From positions 1 to 19,246 of the forward strand of contig JAXEEE010000171.1 in the NCBI GenBank assembly GCA_034104265.1: DNA of 19,246 nucleotides, in the 5' to 3' direction. Each line of letters opens with the position of its first letter. Within the stretch, counting starts at the first letter, position 1. Shown here in pieces: positions 1 to 7,214 of this stretch. The stretch is from UBA11524 sp034104265. Lineage in GTDB: Bacteria; Bacillota; Clostridia; Christensenellales; Aristaeellaceae. A program made the translations under genes and the position numbers. A model generated the notes under the pieces. The model was given only the letters and a program-made list of their open reading frames with translations, was not told where the DNA came from and did not search any database.

Positions 1-6
1 CTGTCG

Positions 7-140
7 CGCGCCGAGACCCCCGCAAGCCCGGCGCACCCTCCGTGCGCCGGGCCTTCGCCCCTGCAACAATCCCCCGAATGAGAGTCCAGAGAGCCGAAGG
101 CTCTTTGGCGAGGGTCTGGGGCGAGGAGCCCCAGCGTCCC
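7..140. repeat. Repeat R1, copy A
   Basis: A 134-bp sequence that recurs in the same orientation and without net indels at 15378-15511. It can form three hairpins. One is an 11-bp stem (26-36 with 42-52, loop CCTCC). The second has arms AGAGCC/GGCTCT (90-95, 99-104). The third has arms CTGGGGC/GCCCCAG (116-122, 128-134). No credible ORF is present; the open frames across it continue antisense through the radical SAM gene. The motif GAGGAGCCCCAGCG recurs at about 242-255. The function is unknown. Confidence 0.85.
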
Positions 141-150
141 CCTCAATCCT

Positions 151-192
151 CACGCGTGTTCAGCATGACCGAAGGCGCACAACCCAATCGCG
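151..192. repeat. Repeat R2, copy 1 (42 bp)
   Basis: First of five copies of a 42-bp sequence, recognisable by the core GACCGAAGGCGC followed by AACCCAATCGCG. The other four copies are at 6684, 6885, 6982 and 7154, all in the same orientation. Here it lies between R1 copy A and the 3' end of the radical SAM gene. The rest of 193-267 shows no gene. Confidence 0.85.
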
Positions 193-267
193 TGTTGGGT
201 GCAGGCCCTGCCTGCCGAGCCGGGTGTGGGCACTGCCCACCGAGGAGCCCCAGCGTCCCCCTCTGCT

Positions 268-1914
268 TCACAGCCCGAACTCTCCCACCTCTCCCCGCTG
301 CGTCACGGGATGCCGTGCCGCCCAGTCAGCGACAAACAGCACTTTTCCGTCGTGGCTCAGCGCGCAGCGGGGATGATGCGACGCCGGGTGTTCCTCGCGG
401 TAACGCCGCGCGGCGGCCTTCAGCGCGGCAGGGTCACCCTGCAGGAAGGGCGGCATGTAGCCTGTGTTGTCCGTCGCAAGACGATCCACAACCAGCGCAT
501 CGTGCAGCGCGGACTCCGGTACGCCCAGGGAGAGCAGCTCGTCATACACCAGACGCGTCAGGGCATCCAGACTCCACCGCCCCGCCCGGGCAGCCATCGC
601 TTCCCCCAGATGCAGGAACAGCGCGAAGGGCCGAAGCCCCGTGTGTGCCAGAGCCAGCGGCAGCGTCCGCGCGAACCGCCCGCTGTTGTGCAGCCGATCC
701 ACCGCCTCCGCACAGTCGTGCAAACGCTGCAGCTCACCGTAGCTGATCCATGGCGTTGACAGCACCTCGTAGGGCGGATCCGGCGCAAAACGCTGCCCCC
801 AGTCCGTTTTCCGCAGCGCACTCCCGTGTATCAGCTTCAGAAAGCCCAGCTGCAGCTGGTGCGGTGACAAGCGGTACGCCCGGTCGAAGGATTCCCCGAA
901 GGTGGCGAAGTCCTCCTCCGGCAGGCCCGTGATCAGGTCGATGTGCAAATGCACGTTGCCAGGTTGAAGAATCCGCGTCAGCCGATCCGTCAGCAGGGCC
1001 ATGTCCGTGTGCCGACGGCAGGCGTCCAGCGTCGCCGGGTGAAAGGACTGCAACCCCGCCTCCATCTGAAACAGCCCCGCCGGTGCGCGGGAAAGCAGGT
1101 CGAGCGTCTCGTCGTCGAACAGGTCGGCCGCCACCTCCAGATGGTAGCACACCTCGCCGATCTCCCCACGGGCCTTGGCGGCGATGATGCCTGACAGCAG
1201 ATATTTCGTCCGGCTGCGGCTGCAGTTGAACGTCCGGTCGATGAGCTTCACCGTGTCCGCGCCGCTTTTTCCCAGGCGGATCAGCAGCGCAAGCGCTTCC
1301 TCCTGGGGCATGAACTGTACCGCTTCCCGCTGCCCCGACAGGCAGAACGCGCAGGAGAACGGGCACCCCCGGCTGGTCTCCACATACGCCATACGCCCTG
1401 CCAGCATCGTATGCCAGTCCTCGTCGTACAGATCCGCCCGGGGCGCGGGCGCCGGAGCAATGCCCCCGTCGGTGATGACGCCCTCCCTGCGCAGGCACAG
1501 TCCCGGGATCCCCGCAGGGTCGCGGTTCTCGTGCAGGGCCGTAAGCAGCGCGGGCAGCGCGTCCTCCCCTGCGCCGCGGATGATGTAGTCGCAGGGCGCG
1601 TCCCGGAAGACCGTCTCCACGGCGTAGGTGGCCTCCGGCCCGCCCACTACCACCGGCAGAGTGGGATCGAGCGCCTTCGCCATGCGGATCAGCCGCAGGG
1701 TCATGTCCCGGTTCCAGATGTACAGGGCGAAGGCCAGCATGTCTGGCTTTGTGGCCATCAGGCGGCGGAGGATGGCCGCGGGCGTCTCATTGATGTTGGC
1801 GTCGCAGATGGCGGCGGTCACGAAGGGCAGCGGCTCCACGGCCTTTTTCAGGCAGAAGGGGGCCAGGGGCATGTGAATGTACTGGCTGGACAGGGCGGTC
1901 AGGGTCAGGCGCAT
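268..1914 (-). CDS. B12-binding-domain radical SAM protein
   Basis: A 548-residue protein. Residues about 1-130 resemble the cobalamin-binding Rossmann domain found in front of many radical SAM enzymes, including VVVGGPEATY near residue 88. The radical SAM core follows, with the CxxxCxxC cluster motif at Cys184, Cys188 and Cys191 (RGCPFSCAFC). The C-terminal third resembles the DUF4080 tail of this family. By family knowledge it binds a 4Fe-4S cluster and S-adenosylmethionine, and possibly cobalamin, to act on an unidentified substrate; no specific reaction can be assigned. ATG at 1914 is preceded by GGAGG at 8-nt spacing. It is transcribed alone and diverges from the operon starting at 2034. 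Downstream lies repeat DNA with no obvious U-tract terminator. Confidence 0.9.
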   Translation of the reverse strand: MRLTLTALSSQYIHMPLAPFCLKKAVEPLPFVTAAICDANINETPAAILRRLMATKPDMLAFALYIWNRDMTLRLIRMAKALDPTLPVVVGGPEATYAVETVFRDAPCDYIIRGAGEDALPALLTALHENRDPAGIPGLCLRREGVITDGGIAPAPAPRADLYDEDWHTMLAGRMAYVETSRGCPFSCAFCLSGQREAVQFMPQEEALALLIRLGKSGADTVKLIDRTFNCSRSRTKYLLSGIIAAKARGEIGEVCYHLEVAADLFDDETLDLLSRAPAGLFQMEAGLQSFHPATLDACRRHTDMALLTDRLTRILQPGNVHLHIDLITGLPEEDFATFGESFDRAYRLSPHQLQLGFLKLIHGSALRKTDWGQRFAPDPPYEVLSTPWISYGELQRLHDCAEAVDRLHNSGRFARTLPLALAHTGLRPFALFLHLGEAMAARAGRWSLDALTRLVYDELLSLGVPESALHDALVVDRLATDNTGYMPPFLQGDPAALKAAARRYREEHPASHHPRCALSHDGKVLFVADWAARHPVTQRGEVGEFGL

Positions 1915-1950
1915 GGGGAAAGCCTCCAGTCTGTGAAGGGATGATGAAAC

Positions 1951-1980
1951 ATTCTACCATACCCGGAGAAGTGTTTGCAA
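1951..1980 (-). promoter_or_regulatory. Promoter for the radical SAM gene
   Basis: On the minus strand, TTGCAA (1980-1975), an 18-nt spacer and TAGAAT (1956-1951), with TGG just before the -10 box (extended -10). The -35 hexamer is a palindrome and also serves the opposite promoter. Read by eye, not tested. Confidence 0.55.
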
Positions 1981-2003
1981 TTACAGCCGCCGTCCTGTAT
2001 AAT
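1975..2003 (+). promoter_or_regulatory. Promoter of the six-gene operon
   Basis: TTGCAA (1975-1980), a 17-nt spacer and a perfect TATAAT (1998-2003). It lies 30 nt upstream of the first start codon at 2034. GAAAGGAG at 2017-2024 is the ribosome binding site. Confidence 0.75.
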
Positions 2004-2033
2004 ACATAGGTACCATGAAAGGAGTATGCATTC

Positions 2034-2891
2034 ATGAAATTCTGTGCTGCCGTCAAGGCTACCTGGCATACATACCGCACCCGTTTCCCGGAAATGCTGC
2101 TGACGCTGCTGGTGCAGCTGGTACTGCGGCTGATGGCCTTTGCGCCGCTGCTTTTCCTGTGCGCGAAGGAGACAAAGCCGCTTGCCCTTCTGAGCATTCC
2201 GCTGTACATCCTGATCGTGCTGCCCGCGCGGCAGAACGTGGCCGAGGCCATGCGGGACGCGCTGGCGGGAGGCCACCTGTTCACCCTGCGGCTGATCTCC
2301 CTGGAGGGCTATGGCCGGAAGGTCTGGCGGGGGGTGAAGCAGGCGCTGCTGCTGATGGCCTGGGGCGCGCTGTTCCTGGGGGCCACGGGGCTGGCAATTT
2401 TCATCTATGCCGGCAAGACCATTGAGGGCGTGACGGACGTGTTTACCATCCTCAAGACGCTGATGGCCCTGGGCGGCGGCTCTTCCATCAAGGGCGCGAC
2501 CATCGTGGTGGAGCTCTATGGGCTGACGCTGCTGCCGCTGCTGTTCGGCCTGGCCTTCCACAGCGGCACCCGGCATGCCATCGCCCGGGGCGGGCGGCAG
2601 CTGATCCGGGGTCACCGGGGCGGTGTGCTGCTGACCTGGCTGGCGGGCTGCGTGATGCTGCTGCCCTTCCTGGCGGTGGCGGCATGGATCGGCACGGGCT
2701 TTGTGTCCGCACTGGCCTCCGCCCTGGCGAACCTGGGCAGCGGCTCCATCAGCCTGCCCTCCGTGAGCGGGAACATCTGGGCCGTGGGCATCGCGGCGGT
2801 GCTGCTGCTGATCCCGGCGATTCCCTTCAAGCAGCTGCTGTCCGCGGCCTATGTGGAGCAGCTGACCGTGGGGCGGGAGAGGGCCGCATGA
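2034..2891 (+). CDS. Polytopic membrane protein of unknown function
   Basis: A 285-residue hydrophobic protein with about six predicted membrane segments, near residues 20-44, 49-67, 103-126, 157-178, 197-225 and 245-265. Between them are Arg/Lys-rich cytoplasmic stretches (for example GYGRKVWRGVK). I do not recognise the family; it recalls uncharacterised integral membrane proteins of Clostridia with no assigned role. The ATG at 2034 has GGAG 9 nt upstream and a consensus promoter. It is the first gene of a tightly packed operon and its stop overlaps the next start (ATGA). Its neighbours are RNA-modifying enzymes and small-molecule enzymes, which does not reveal its role. A competing ATG at 2015 in another frame is not used by the family-level genes that follow. 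Confidence 0.75.
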   Translation: MKFCAAVKATWHTYRTRFPEMLLTLLVQLVLRLMAFAPLLFLCAKETKPLALLSIPLYILIVLPARQNVAEAMRDALAGGHLFTLRLISLEGYGRKVWRGVKQALLLMAWGALFLGATGLAIFIYAGKTIEGVTDVFTILKTLMALGGGSSIKGATIVVELYGLTLLPLLFGLAFHSGTRHAIARGGRQLIRGHRGGVLLTWLAGCVMLLPFLAVAAWIGTGFVSALASALANLGSGSISLPSVSGNIWAVGIAAVLLLIPAIPFKQLLSAAYVEQLTVGRERAA

Positions 2892-3622
2892 CGCTGCGGC
2901 TGGATCGCTGGCTGGTGACCCTGGGCGAGGGGAGCCGCAGCCAGCTGCAGAAGCTGATCCGCCAGGGGCGGGTCACGGTGGACGGCCGGGTGATCACCGA
3001 TCCCGGCTGCGCCTGCGATCCCTCCGCCGCGCTGACGGTGAACGGGCAGACGGTGGACGGGCGGCTCGAGCGGCATGTGATGCTCTGCAAGCCCGCCGGG
3101 CTGCTCACCGCCGCCAGGGACAGGAAGCAGCCCGCCATCATGGATCTGCTGCCCCCGGCCTACGGGGCCGTCGGCTGCATGCCGGTGGGGCGGCTGGACA
3201 AGGACACCACGGGCCTTTTGCTCCTGACCACCGACGGGGAAATGAACCACCGCCTTCTGGCCCCGGGGCGTCATGTGGACAAGGTGTACCGCGCTACGGT
3301 GGATGGCCCGCTGACGGCGCGGGACGCGGAGGCCTTCGCGGCAGGGCTGCATTTGTCGGACTTCGACGCGCTGCCCGCGAAGCTGGAGATTGTGACCTCC
3401 TCGCCGGAAGCGGCGGAGGCGCTGGTCACCGTGCGGGAGGGCAAGTTCCACCAGGTGAAGCGCATGTTCCAGGCGGTGGGCAGGGAGGTCACGCAGCTGC
3501 ACCGGCTGCGCTTCGGGCCGCTTGTGCTGGACGAAACGCTGTCCCCCGGCGCATGGCGGGAACTGACGGAAGAGGAACTGCGCAGCCTTCGCCTGGCTGC
3601 GGGGATGGAGGAACAACCGTGA
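2888..3622 (+). CDS. rsuA: RsuA-family 16S rRNA pseudouridine synthase
   Basis: A 244-residue enzyme that converts a specific uridine in rRNA to pseudouridine; RsuA proper acts on U516 of 16S rRNA. An N-terminal S4 RNA-binding domain (about residues 1-60, RLDRWLVTLG) is followed by the catalytic domain. The family motif GRLDKDTTGLLLL places the catalytic aspartate at Asp104, and the C-terminal FHQVKRMF motif is present. The length is typical. An in-frame extension to 2684 exists, but the ATG at 2888 begins the S4 domain exactly and overlaps the previous stop by 4 nt, so I chose it. The exact target uridine cannot be told from sequence; RluB/E/F-like specificity is the alternative. Confidence 0.9.
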   Translation: MTLRLDRWLVTLGEGSRSQLQKLIRQGRVTVDGRVITDPGCACDPSAALTVNGQTVDGRLERHVMLCKPAGLLTAARDRKQPAIMDLLPPAYGAVGCMPVGRLDKDTTGLLLLTTDGEMNHRLLAPGRHVDKVYRATVDGPLTARDAEAFAAGLHLSDFDALPAKLEIVTSSPEAAEALVTVREGKFHQVKRMFQAVGREVTQLHRLRFGPLVLDETLSPGAWRELTEEELRSLRLAAGMEEQP

Positions 3623-4254
3623 CGGAACAGTATTATGCCCAGGATCCCTCCTGCGCGTCCAAACCTGTGCCCTGCCGCTACGACTATCGCGGGGCGCAGT
3701 TGAACTGCATGACGGACGCGGGGGTCTTTTCCAAGGGCGAACTGGATCAGGGCACCCGGCTGCTGCTGGACGCGCTGCCCCCGCTTTCCGGCGAGGTGCT
3801 GGATCTGGGCTGCGGGTGGGGGGCCATCGGCGTGGCCCTGGCCCGGGTCAACCCGGATGCGCATATCACCATGGCGGACGTGAACCGCCGGGCCCTGTCC
3901 CTGGCGGAGGAAAACGCCCGGCACAACGGCGTGAATGTCCGCTGTGTGGAATCCGACGGCATGAGCGCGCTGATGGACGGCCGCTACCGTACGGTGGTGA
4001 CCAACCCGCCCATCCGCGCGGGCAAGCAGGTGATCTACCGCATGTTTGCCGACGCCGCCCGGGTGCTTGAGCCGGACGGCGCGCTGTACCTGGTCATCCG
4101 CAAGCAGCAGGGCGCGGAGAGCTGTATGAAATACCTGAAAACCCTCTACGGCAGCGTGGAGAAGCTGGACAAATCAGCCGGGTTCTGGGTGCTGATGGCA
4201 TCGGAGCCCCGGAGGGAGGATACAAAGGATGAAGTTCAACCAGGAGTACTTTGA
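3619..4254 (+). CDS. RsmC-like class I SAM methyltransferase
   Basis: A 211-residue S-adenosylmethionine-dependent methyltransferase. Motif I is LDLGCGWG (residues 61-68) and the base-amine methyltransferase motif is TNPPIRAGK (from residue 128), in which NPP contacts the target amino group. This pattern matches the RsmC/YbxB group, in which RsmC forms m2G1207 in 16S rRNA. The single-domain length fits the short Gram-positive form. The start is GTG at 3619, overlapping the rsuA stop as GTGA, with GGAGG at 3607-3611; upstream in-frame codons lie inside rsuA. Its position after an rRNA pseudouridine synthase supports an rRNA target, but this is inference. Confidence 0.85.
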   Translation: MTEQYYAQDPSCASKPVPCRYDYRGAQLNCMTDAGVFSKGELDQGTRLLLDALPPLSGEVLDLGCGWGAIGVALARVNPDAHITMADVNRRALSLAEENARHNGVNVRCVESDGMSALMDGRYRTVVTNPPIRAGKQVIYRMFADAARVLEPDGALYLVIRKQQGAESCMKYLKTLYGSVEKLDKSAGFWVLMASEPRREDTKDEVQPGVL

Positions 4255-5395
4255 CGAGGGGCTGTACCGGATGGGTACCCGGTGCGAGAAGTGGGACGAG
4301 TGCTGCGCGGAGCATGGCGAGGACATACTGCCCATGTGGGTGGCGGATATGGATTTCCCCAGCCCGCCTGCGGTGCAGGAGGCCATTCTGCGCCGGGCGG
4401 CCCACCCCACCTACGGCTACACCGCCGTGATGGCGGACGATACCCTGGCGCTGACGGATTTCTGGCAGCGCAGGCACGGCCTTAAGCTGGACGAGCAGGA
4501 TGTGATGATGATCCCCTGCGTGATCACGGGGCTCAAGCTGGCCATTCTGGCCCTGACCCAGCCCGGCGACGGGGTGATCATCCAGTCCCCGGTGTACGGG
4601 CCCTTCCGCTTCTCGGTGGGGGCCACGGGCCGCACGCTGATGGAGGCGCCCCTGCTCCGGCGGGAGGACGGCGGCTATGACATGAATCTGGCGGCGGTGG
4701 AGGAGCAGCTGCAGGCCGGCGCGAAGCTGATGCTGCTGTGCAATCCCCACAATCCGGTGAGCCGGGTGTGGACGAAGGATGAGCTGTCCGCGCTGCTGAG
4801 CCTGCTGAACCGCTACGGCGCGGCACTGGTGTCCGATGAGATTCATGCGGACTTCGTGTATGCGCCCAATACGTTCACCCCCGCGCTGTCCCTGCAGGGG
4901 GAGCGGGTCATCAGCCTGTGCGCTGCCAGCAAGACCTTCAACCTGGCGGGGCTGCAGCAGGCGAGCCTCCTGTGCAGGGAGGAGAGCGTCCGGCAGAGGA
5001 TTCAGGCGGAAATGGACCGGGCGGGCGTGCGCAGCGGGAACATCTTCGCCCTGGAGGCCACCCGCGCCGCCTACAACGAGGGCGACGCCTGGCTGGACGG
5101 GCTGGTCGCCTACCTGGACGGCAGCCGCGCGCTGCTGCAGGAGCTGGTAGCCCGGCATCTGCCCCGGGCGGTGCTGACCCCCATGGAGGGCACCTACCTG
5201 GCCTGGCTGGACTGCCGCGCCTACGGCATGACAACCGATGAGCTGCTGGCCAAAGCGGCGGAGGCAGGCGTGGTGTTTACCAGCGGAGAGTTCTTCGGTC
5301 AGGGCGGCGAAGGGTATCTGCGCATCAACATCGGCTGTCCGCGGCGGTACGTGGAGGAGGGCATCCTCCGCCTGGCCGTGGCGCTGGAGGGCTGA
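4229..5395 (+). CDS. PatB/MalY-family PLP enzyme (C-S beta-lyase or aminotransferase)
   Basis: A 388-residue fold-type I pyridoxal-phosphate protein. Recognisable features are MWVADMDF near residue 36 (typical of the PatB/MalY family), CNPHNPVSRVW in the PLP-binding region, SDEIHADF, and the Schiff-base lysine in SKTFNLAGLQ (Lys235). Family members cleave cystathionine or other cysteine S-conjugates to a thiol, pyruvate and ammonia; some act as aminotransferases. The length matches the family. ATG 4229 overlaps the preceding gene by 26 nt and uses GGAGG at 4211-4219. Substrate choice cannot be read from the sequence. A link to sulfur metabolism elsewhere in the window is possible but unproven. 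Confidence 0.88.
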   Translation: MKFNQEYFDEGLYRMGTRCEKWDECCAEHGEDILPMWVADMDFPSPPAVQEAILRRAAHPTYGYTAVMADDTLALTDFWQRRHGLKLDEQDVMMIPCVITGLKLAILALTQPGDGVIIQSPVYGPFRFSVGATGRTLMEAPLLRREDGGYDMNLAAVEEQLQAGAKLMLLCNPHNPVSRVWTKDELSALLSLLNRYGAALVSDEIHADFVYAPNTFTPALSLQGERVISLCAASKTFNLAGLQQASLLCREESVRQRIQAEMDRAGVRSGNIFALEATRAAYNEGDAWLDGLVAYLDGSRALLQELVARHLPRAVLTPMEGTYLAWLDCRAYGMTTDELLAKAAEAGVVFTSGEFFGQGGEGYLRINIGCPRRYVEEGILRLAVALEG

Positions 5396-5398
5396 CAG

Positions 5399-5812
5399 GT
5401 GGAAGTGGTTCGTTCCGCAGGCGCGGCGCTGTATACCGTGCAGGACGGGGAAACCCGCTGGGTGCTGGTCAGGGAAAAGAGCGGGAGCGTCGGGCTGCCC
5501 AAGGGGCATGTGGAAAAGGGCGAAACCCCGGAGCAGGCAGCCCTGCGGGAAATCCGCGAGGAAACCGGCCTGCAGGCGGAGCTGTGCGCGGGCGAACCCC
5601 TGGTGGACGCCTATCCGCTGGCGGATGGGCGGCTGAAGCGCGTAACCTATTATCTGGCCCGGTATGAGGATCAGGCGCTGAACCCCGATCCCACTCAGGT
5701 GGAGGAAGCCATGCTGCTTCCCCTGAAGGAGGCGCTGGCCGCGCTGTCCCACGGCAGCGCACGGCGCATCCTGCGCAGGGCGGCCCGGGCGGCGGAGAGG
5801 CAGGGCGTATGA
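5399..5812 (+). CDS. NUDIX hydrolase
   Basis: A 137-residue protein with a complete Nudix box (G x5 E x7 REUxEExGU) at residues 36-58: GHVEKGE, then REIREETGL. The glutamates bind the divalent metal used to hydrolyse nucleoside diphosphate-linked compounds such as oxidised NTPs, Ap4A or nucleotide sugars. LPKGHVEKGE resembles the diadenosine-polyphosphate/MutT-like branch, but the substrate is not determined. The start is GTG at 5399 with GGAGG at 5386-5390, which lies inside the end of the previous gene; the two genes are separated by 3 nt. The stop overlaps the following ATG (ATGA), so translation is probably coupled. Confidence 0.88.
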   Translation: MEVVRSAGAALYTVQDGETRWVLVREKSGSVGLPKGHVEKGETPEQAALREIREETGLQAELCAGEPLVDAYPLADGRLKRVTYYLARYEDQALNPDPTQVEEAMLLPLKEALAALSHGSARRILRRAARAAERQGV

Positions 5813-6573
5813 CGAATCAGGACATCCGGCGAATAGCGCTGCGGCAGTCGGCGATTGACTGCAACTGCCGGGAGGAGGACTTCTTCCGGGAGGAGCCGGT
5901 GATCACCCTGTCCCGTGCGCATCCGCAGGCGCGGAAGTATCTGCCCCTGCCCCTGGCCTGCGACCTGACGTACTACGGCGGCAGCGTGGTGGCCCAGGTA
6001 TCGCCCGCGCTGCGGGAGCCGGTGGAAAGGTATCTGCGCCGGTTTGAGCCCGCCCATTGCTTTGAAACCCCGAACCTGCATGTGCTGGCGGAGAGCCTTG
6101 CGCCCCACGGGCTGAAGGTGTGCTTCATGGCGGAATACTTCCTGCCGGACGCGGAGCAGGTGAAGCCCCTGCCCTGTCCCTACCCCCTGCGGCTGATGAC
6201 GGACTTTGCCGGGCTGTACACGGAAGCCTGGGGCAACGCCCTGACCGGTCAGTCGCCTGAGCGGGACGTGCTGGGCGTTGGTGCCTGGGACGGGGAGAAG
6301 CTGATCGGGCTGGCGGCCTGCTCGGCGGACTGCGATACCATGTGGCAGATCGGCGTGGACGTTCTGCCCGGCTACCGGCGTCAGGGCGTGGCCGCCGCGC
6401 TGGTCAGCCGCCTGGCCCGGGAGGTGCTGGACCGGGGCATCGTGCCGTTCTACTGCGCGGCATGGTCGAATATTCCCTCGGTACGCTGCGCCATCCGTAG
6501 CGGCTTCCGCCCCGGCTGGGTGGAGCTGACCGCCCGGGAGGACGCCTTTGTGGCGGACATGAACCAGCAATAG
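5809..6573 (+). CDS. GNAT-family N-acetyltransferase
   Basis: A 254-residue protein. The C-terminal half carries the acetyl-CoA-binding motif A of GNAT enzymes: IGVDVLPGYRRQGVAAAL, with the RRQGVA pyrophosphate loop near residue 190, followed by SVRCAIRSGF, the usual motif B end. The N-terminal about 130 residues do not match a domain I recognise and may be a degenerate second GNAT fold. The acyl acceptor is unknown. ATG 5809 overlaps the previous stop. This is the last gene of the operon and is followed 11 nt later by a strong terminator hairpin. Confidence 0.85.
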   Translation: MTNQDIRRIALRQSAIDCNCREEDFFREEPVITLSRAHPQARKYLPLPLACDLTYYGGSVVAQVSPALREPVERYLRRFEPAHCFETPNLHVLAESLAPHGLKVCFMAEYFLPDAEQVKPLPCPYPLRLMTDFAGLYTEAWGNALTGQSPERDVLGVGAWDGEKLIGLAACSADCDTMWQIGVDVLPGYRRQGVAAALVSRLAREVLDRGIVPFYCAAWSNIPSVRCAIRSGFRPGWVELTAREDAFVADMNQQ

Positions 6574-6584
6574 TCGGATACGAA

Positions 6585-6620
6585 AACAGGCAGATGCATC
6601 CTTGCATCTGCCTGTTCTTT
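6585..6620 (+). terminator. Terminator of the six-gene operon
   Basis: A perfect 14-bp stem (6585-6598 with 6603-6616) with a 4-nt loop (TCCT), followed by CTTTAT. The complementary AA on the upstream side makes it plausible in both directions. Confidence 0.85.
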
Positions 6621-6683
6621 ATGCCATTCGCAGGTACGTCCATACTGCATGAATCGGGCCGCACAACCGATGGGGTACAGCCC

Positions 6684-6725
6684 CACGCGCATTCAATGCG
6701 ACCGAAGGCGCGCAACCCAATCGCG
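6684..6725. repeat. Repeat R2, copy 2
   Basis: A 42-bp copy followed by a small hairpin GGGGGC-GAT-GCCCCC (about 6733-6747). Read on the minus strand, the hairpin is followed by ATTTT. Confidence 0.85.
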
Positions 6726-6762
6726 CGAAAATGGGGGCGATGCCCCCCGCACAAAAGGGGGA

Positions 6763-6879
6763 TCTGGGGCAGTGCCCCGGAAGCAGCAGGTTTCGCGTTC
6801 CGGCGCGCCCGTGGCGCGGCGGAACCCCGCAGCGCGGCGCACCCATCGTGCGCCGTGCCATGCAGACGAGCAGCGGCAC
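6763..6879. repeat. Repeat Y, copy A (117 bp)
   Basis: A direct repeat of 7032-7148 at an offset of 269 bp. It begins with a hairpin of arms TCTGGGGC and GCCCCGGA and ends near GCAGACGAGCAGC. A 28-bp remnant of its 3' end lies at 6949-6976. It is open in several frames because it is GC-rich, but there is no credible start or ribosome binding site. Confidence 0.8.
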
Positions 6880-6884
6880 ACTGC

Positions 6885-6926
6885 CACGTGCGCGCAGCCT
6901 GACCGAAGGCACGCAACCCAATCGCG
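6885..6926. repeat. Repeat R2, copy 3
   Basis: A 42-bp copy with several substitutions, followed by AGAAAA and the hairpin GGGGC-GAT-GCCCC (about 6934-6946). Confidence 0.8.
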
Positions 6927-6981
6927 AGAAAAGGGGCGATGCCCCCCCGCCGTGCCGTGCAGACGAGCAGCGGCACAGCCC

Positions 6982-7023
6982 CACGCGCATTCAGCCTGAC
7001 CGAAGGCGCACAACCCAATCGCG
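6982..7023. repeat. Repeat R2, copy 4
   Basis: A 42-bp copy. Here the GAT-loop hairpin is missing, and the copy runs within about 8 nt into repeat Y copy B. Confidence 0.85.
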
Positions 7024-7031
7024 ATGAGGGG

Positions 7032-7148
7032 TCTGGGGCAGCGCCCCAGAAACTGCAGGTTTCGCGTTCCGGCGCGCCCGTTGCGCGGCGGAACCCCGCA
7101 GCGCGGCGCACCCGTCGTGCGCCGTGCCGTGCAGTCAAGCAGCAGGCT
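7032..7148. repeat. Repeat Y, copy B (117 bp)
   Basis: Second copy of repeat Y. Its leading hairpin is TCTGGGGC-AGC-GCCCCAGA, a perfect 8-bp stem. The corresponding pair in copy A is a G-T wobble. Confidence 0.8.
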
Positions 7149-7153
7149 GGCCC

Positions 7154-7195
7154 CACGCGCATTCAGCATGACCGAAGGCGCGCAACCCAATCGCG
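7154..7195. repeat. Repeat R2, copy 5
   Basis: A 42-bp copy abutting the 3' end of the FakA-like gene. Its hairpin (7202-7214) overlaps the stop codon of that gene. Confidence 0.85.
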
Positions 7196-7197
7196 GG

Positions 7198-7214
7198 AAA
7201 AGAGGCGATGCCTC
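7198..7214 (-). terminator. Short terminator-like hairpin contributed by R2
   Basis: On the minus strand, GAGGC-ATC-GCCTC (7214-7202) followed by TTTTCCC. The stem includes part of the stop codon of the gene at 7213-7464. A 5-bp stem is weak, so termination efficiency is uncertain. Confidence 0.45.

Noticed and set aside
2015..2425. ORF starting at ATG 2015
   Set aside because: Its start lies just before the GGAG of the real gene, in another frame. The product has no domain and the 2034 frame gives a clean membrane protein.
2684..2887. Upstream in-frame extension of the RsuA-like gene
   Set aside because: It overlaps the membrane-protein gene. The S4 domain starts at ATG 2888, which forms the ATGA overlap.
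4094..5752. Minus-strand open frame opposite the PLP enzyme and NUDIX gene
   Set aside because: Same reason: shadow of conserved plus-strand genes, with a Gln/His/Arg-rich composition.
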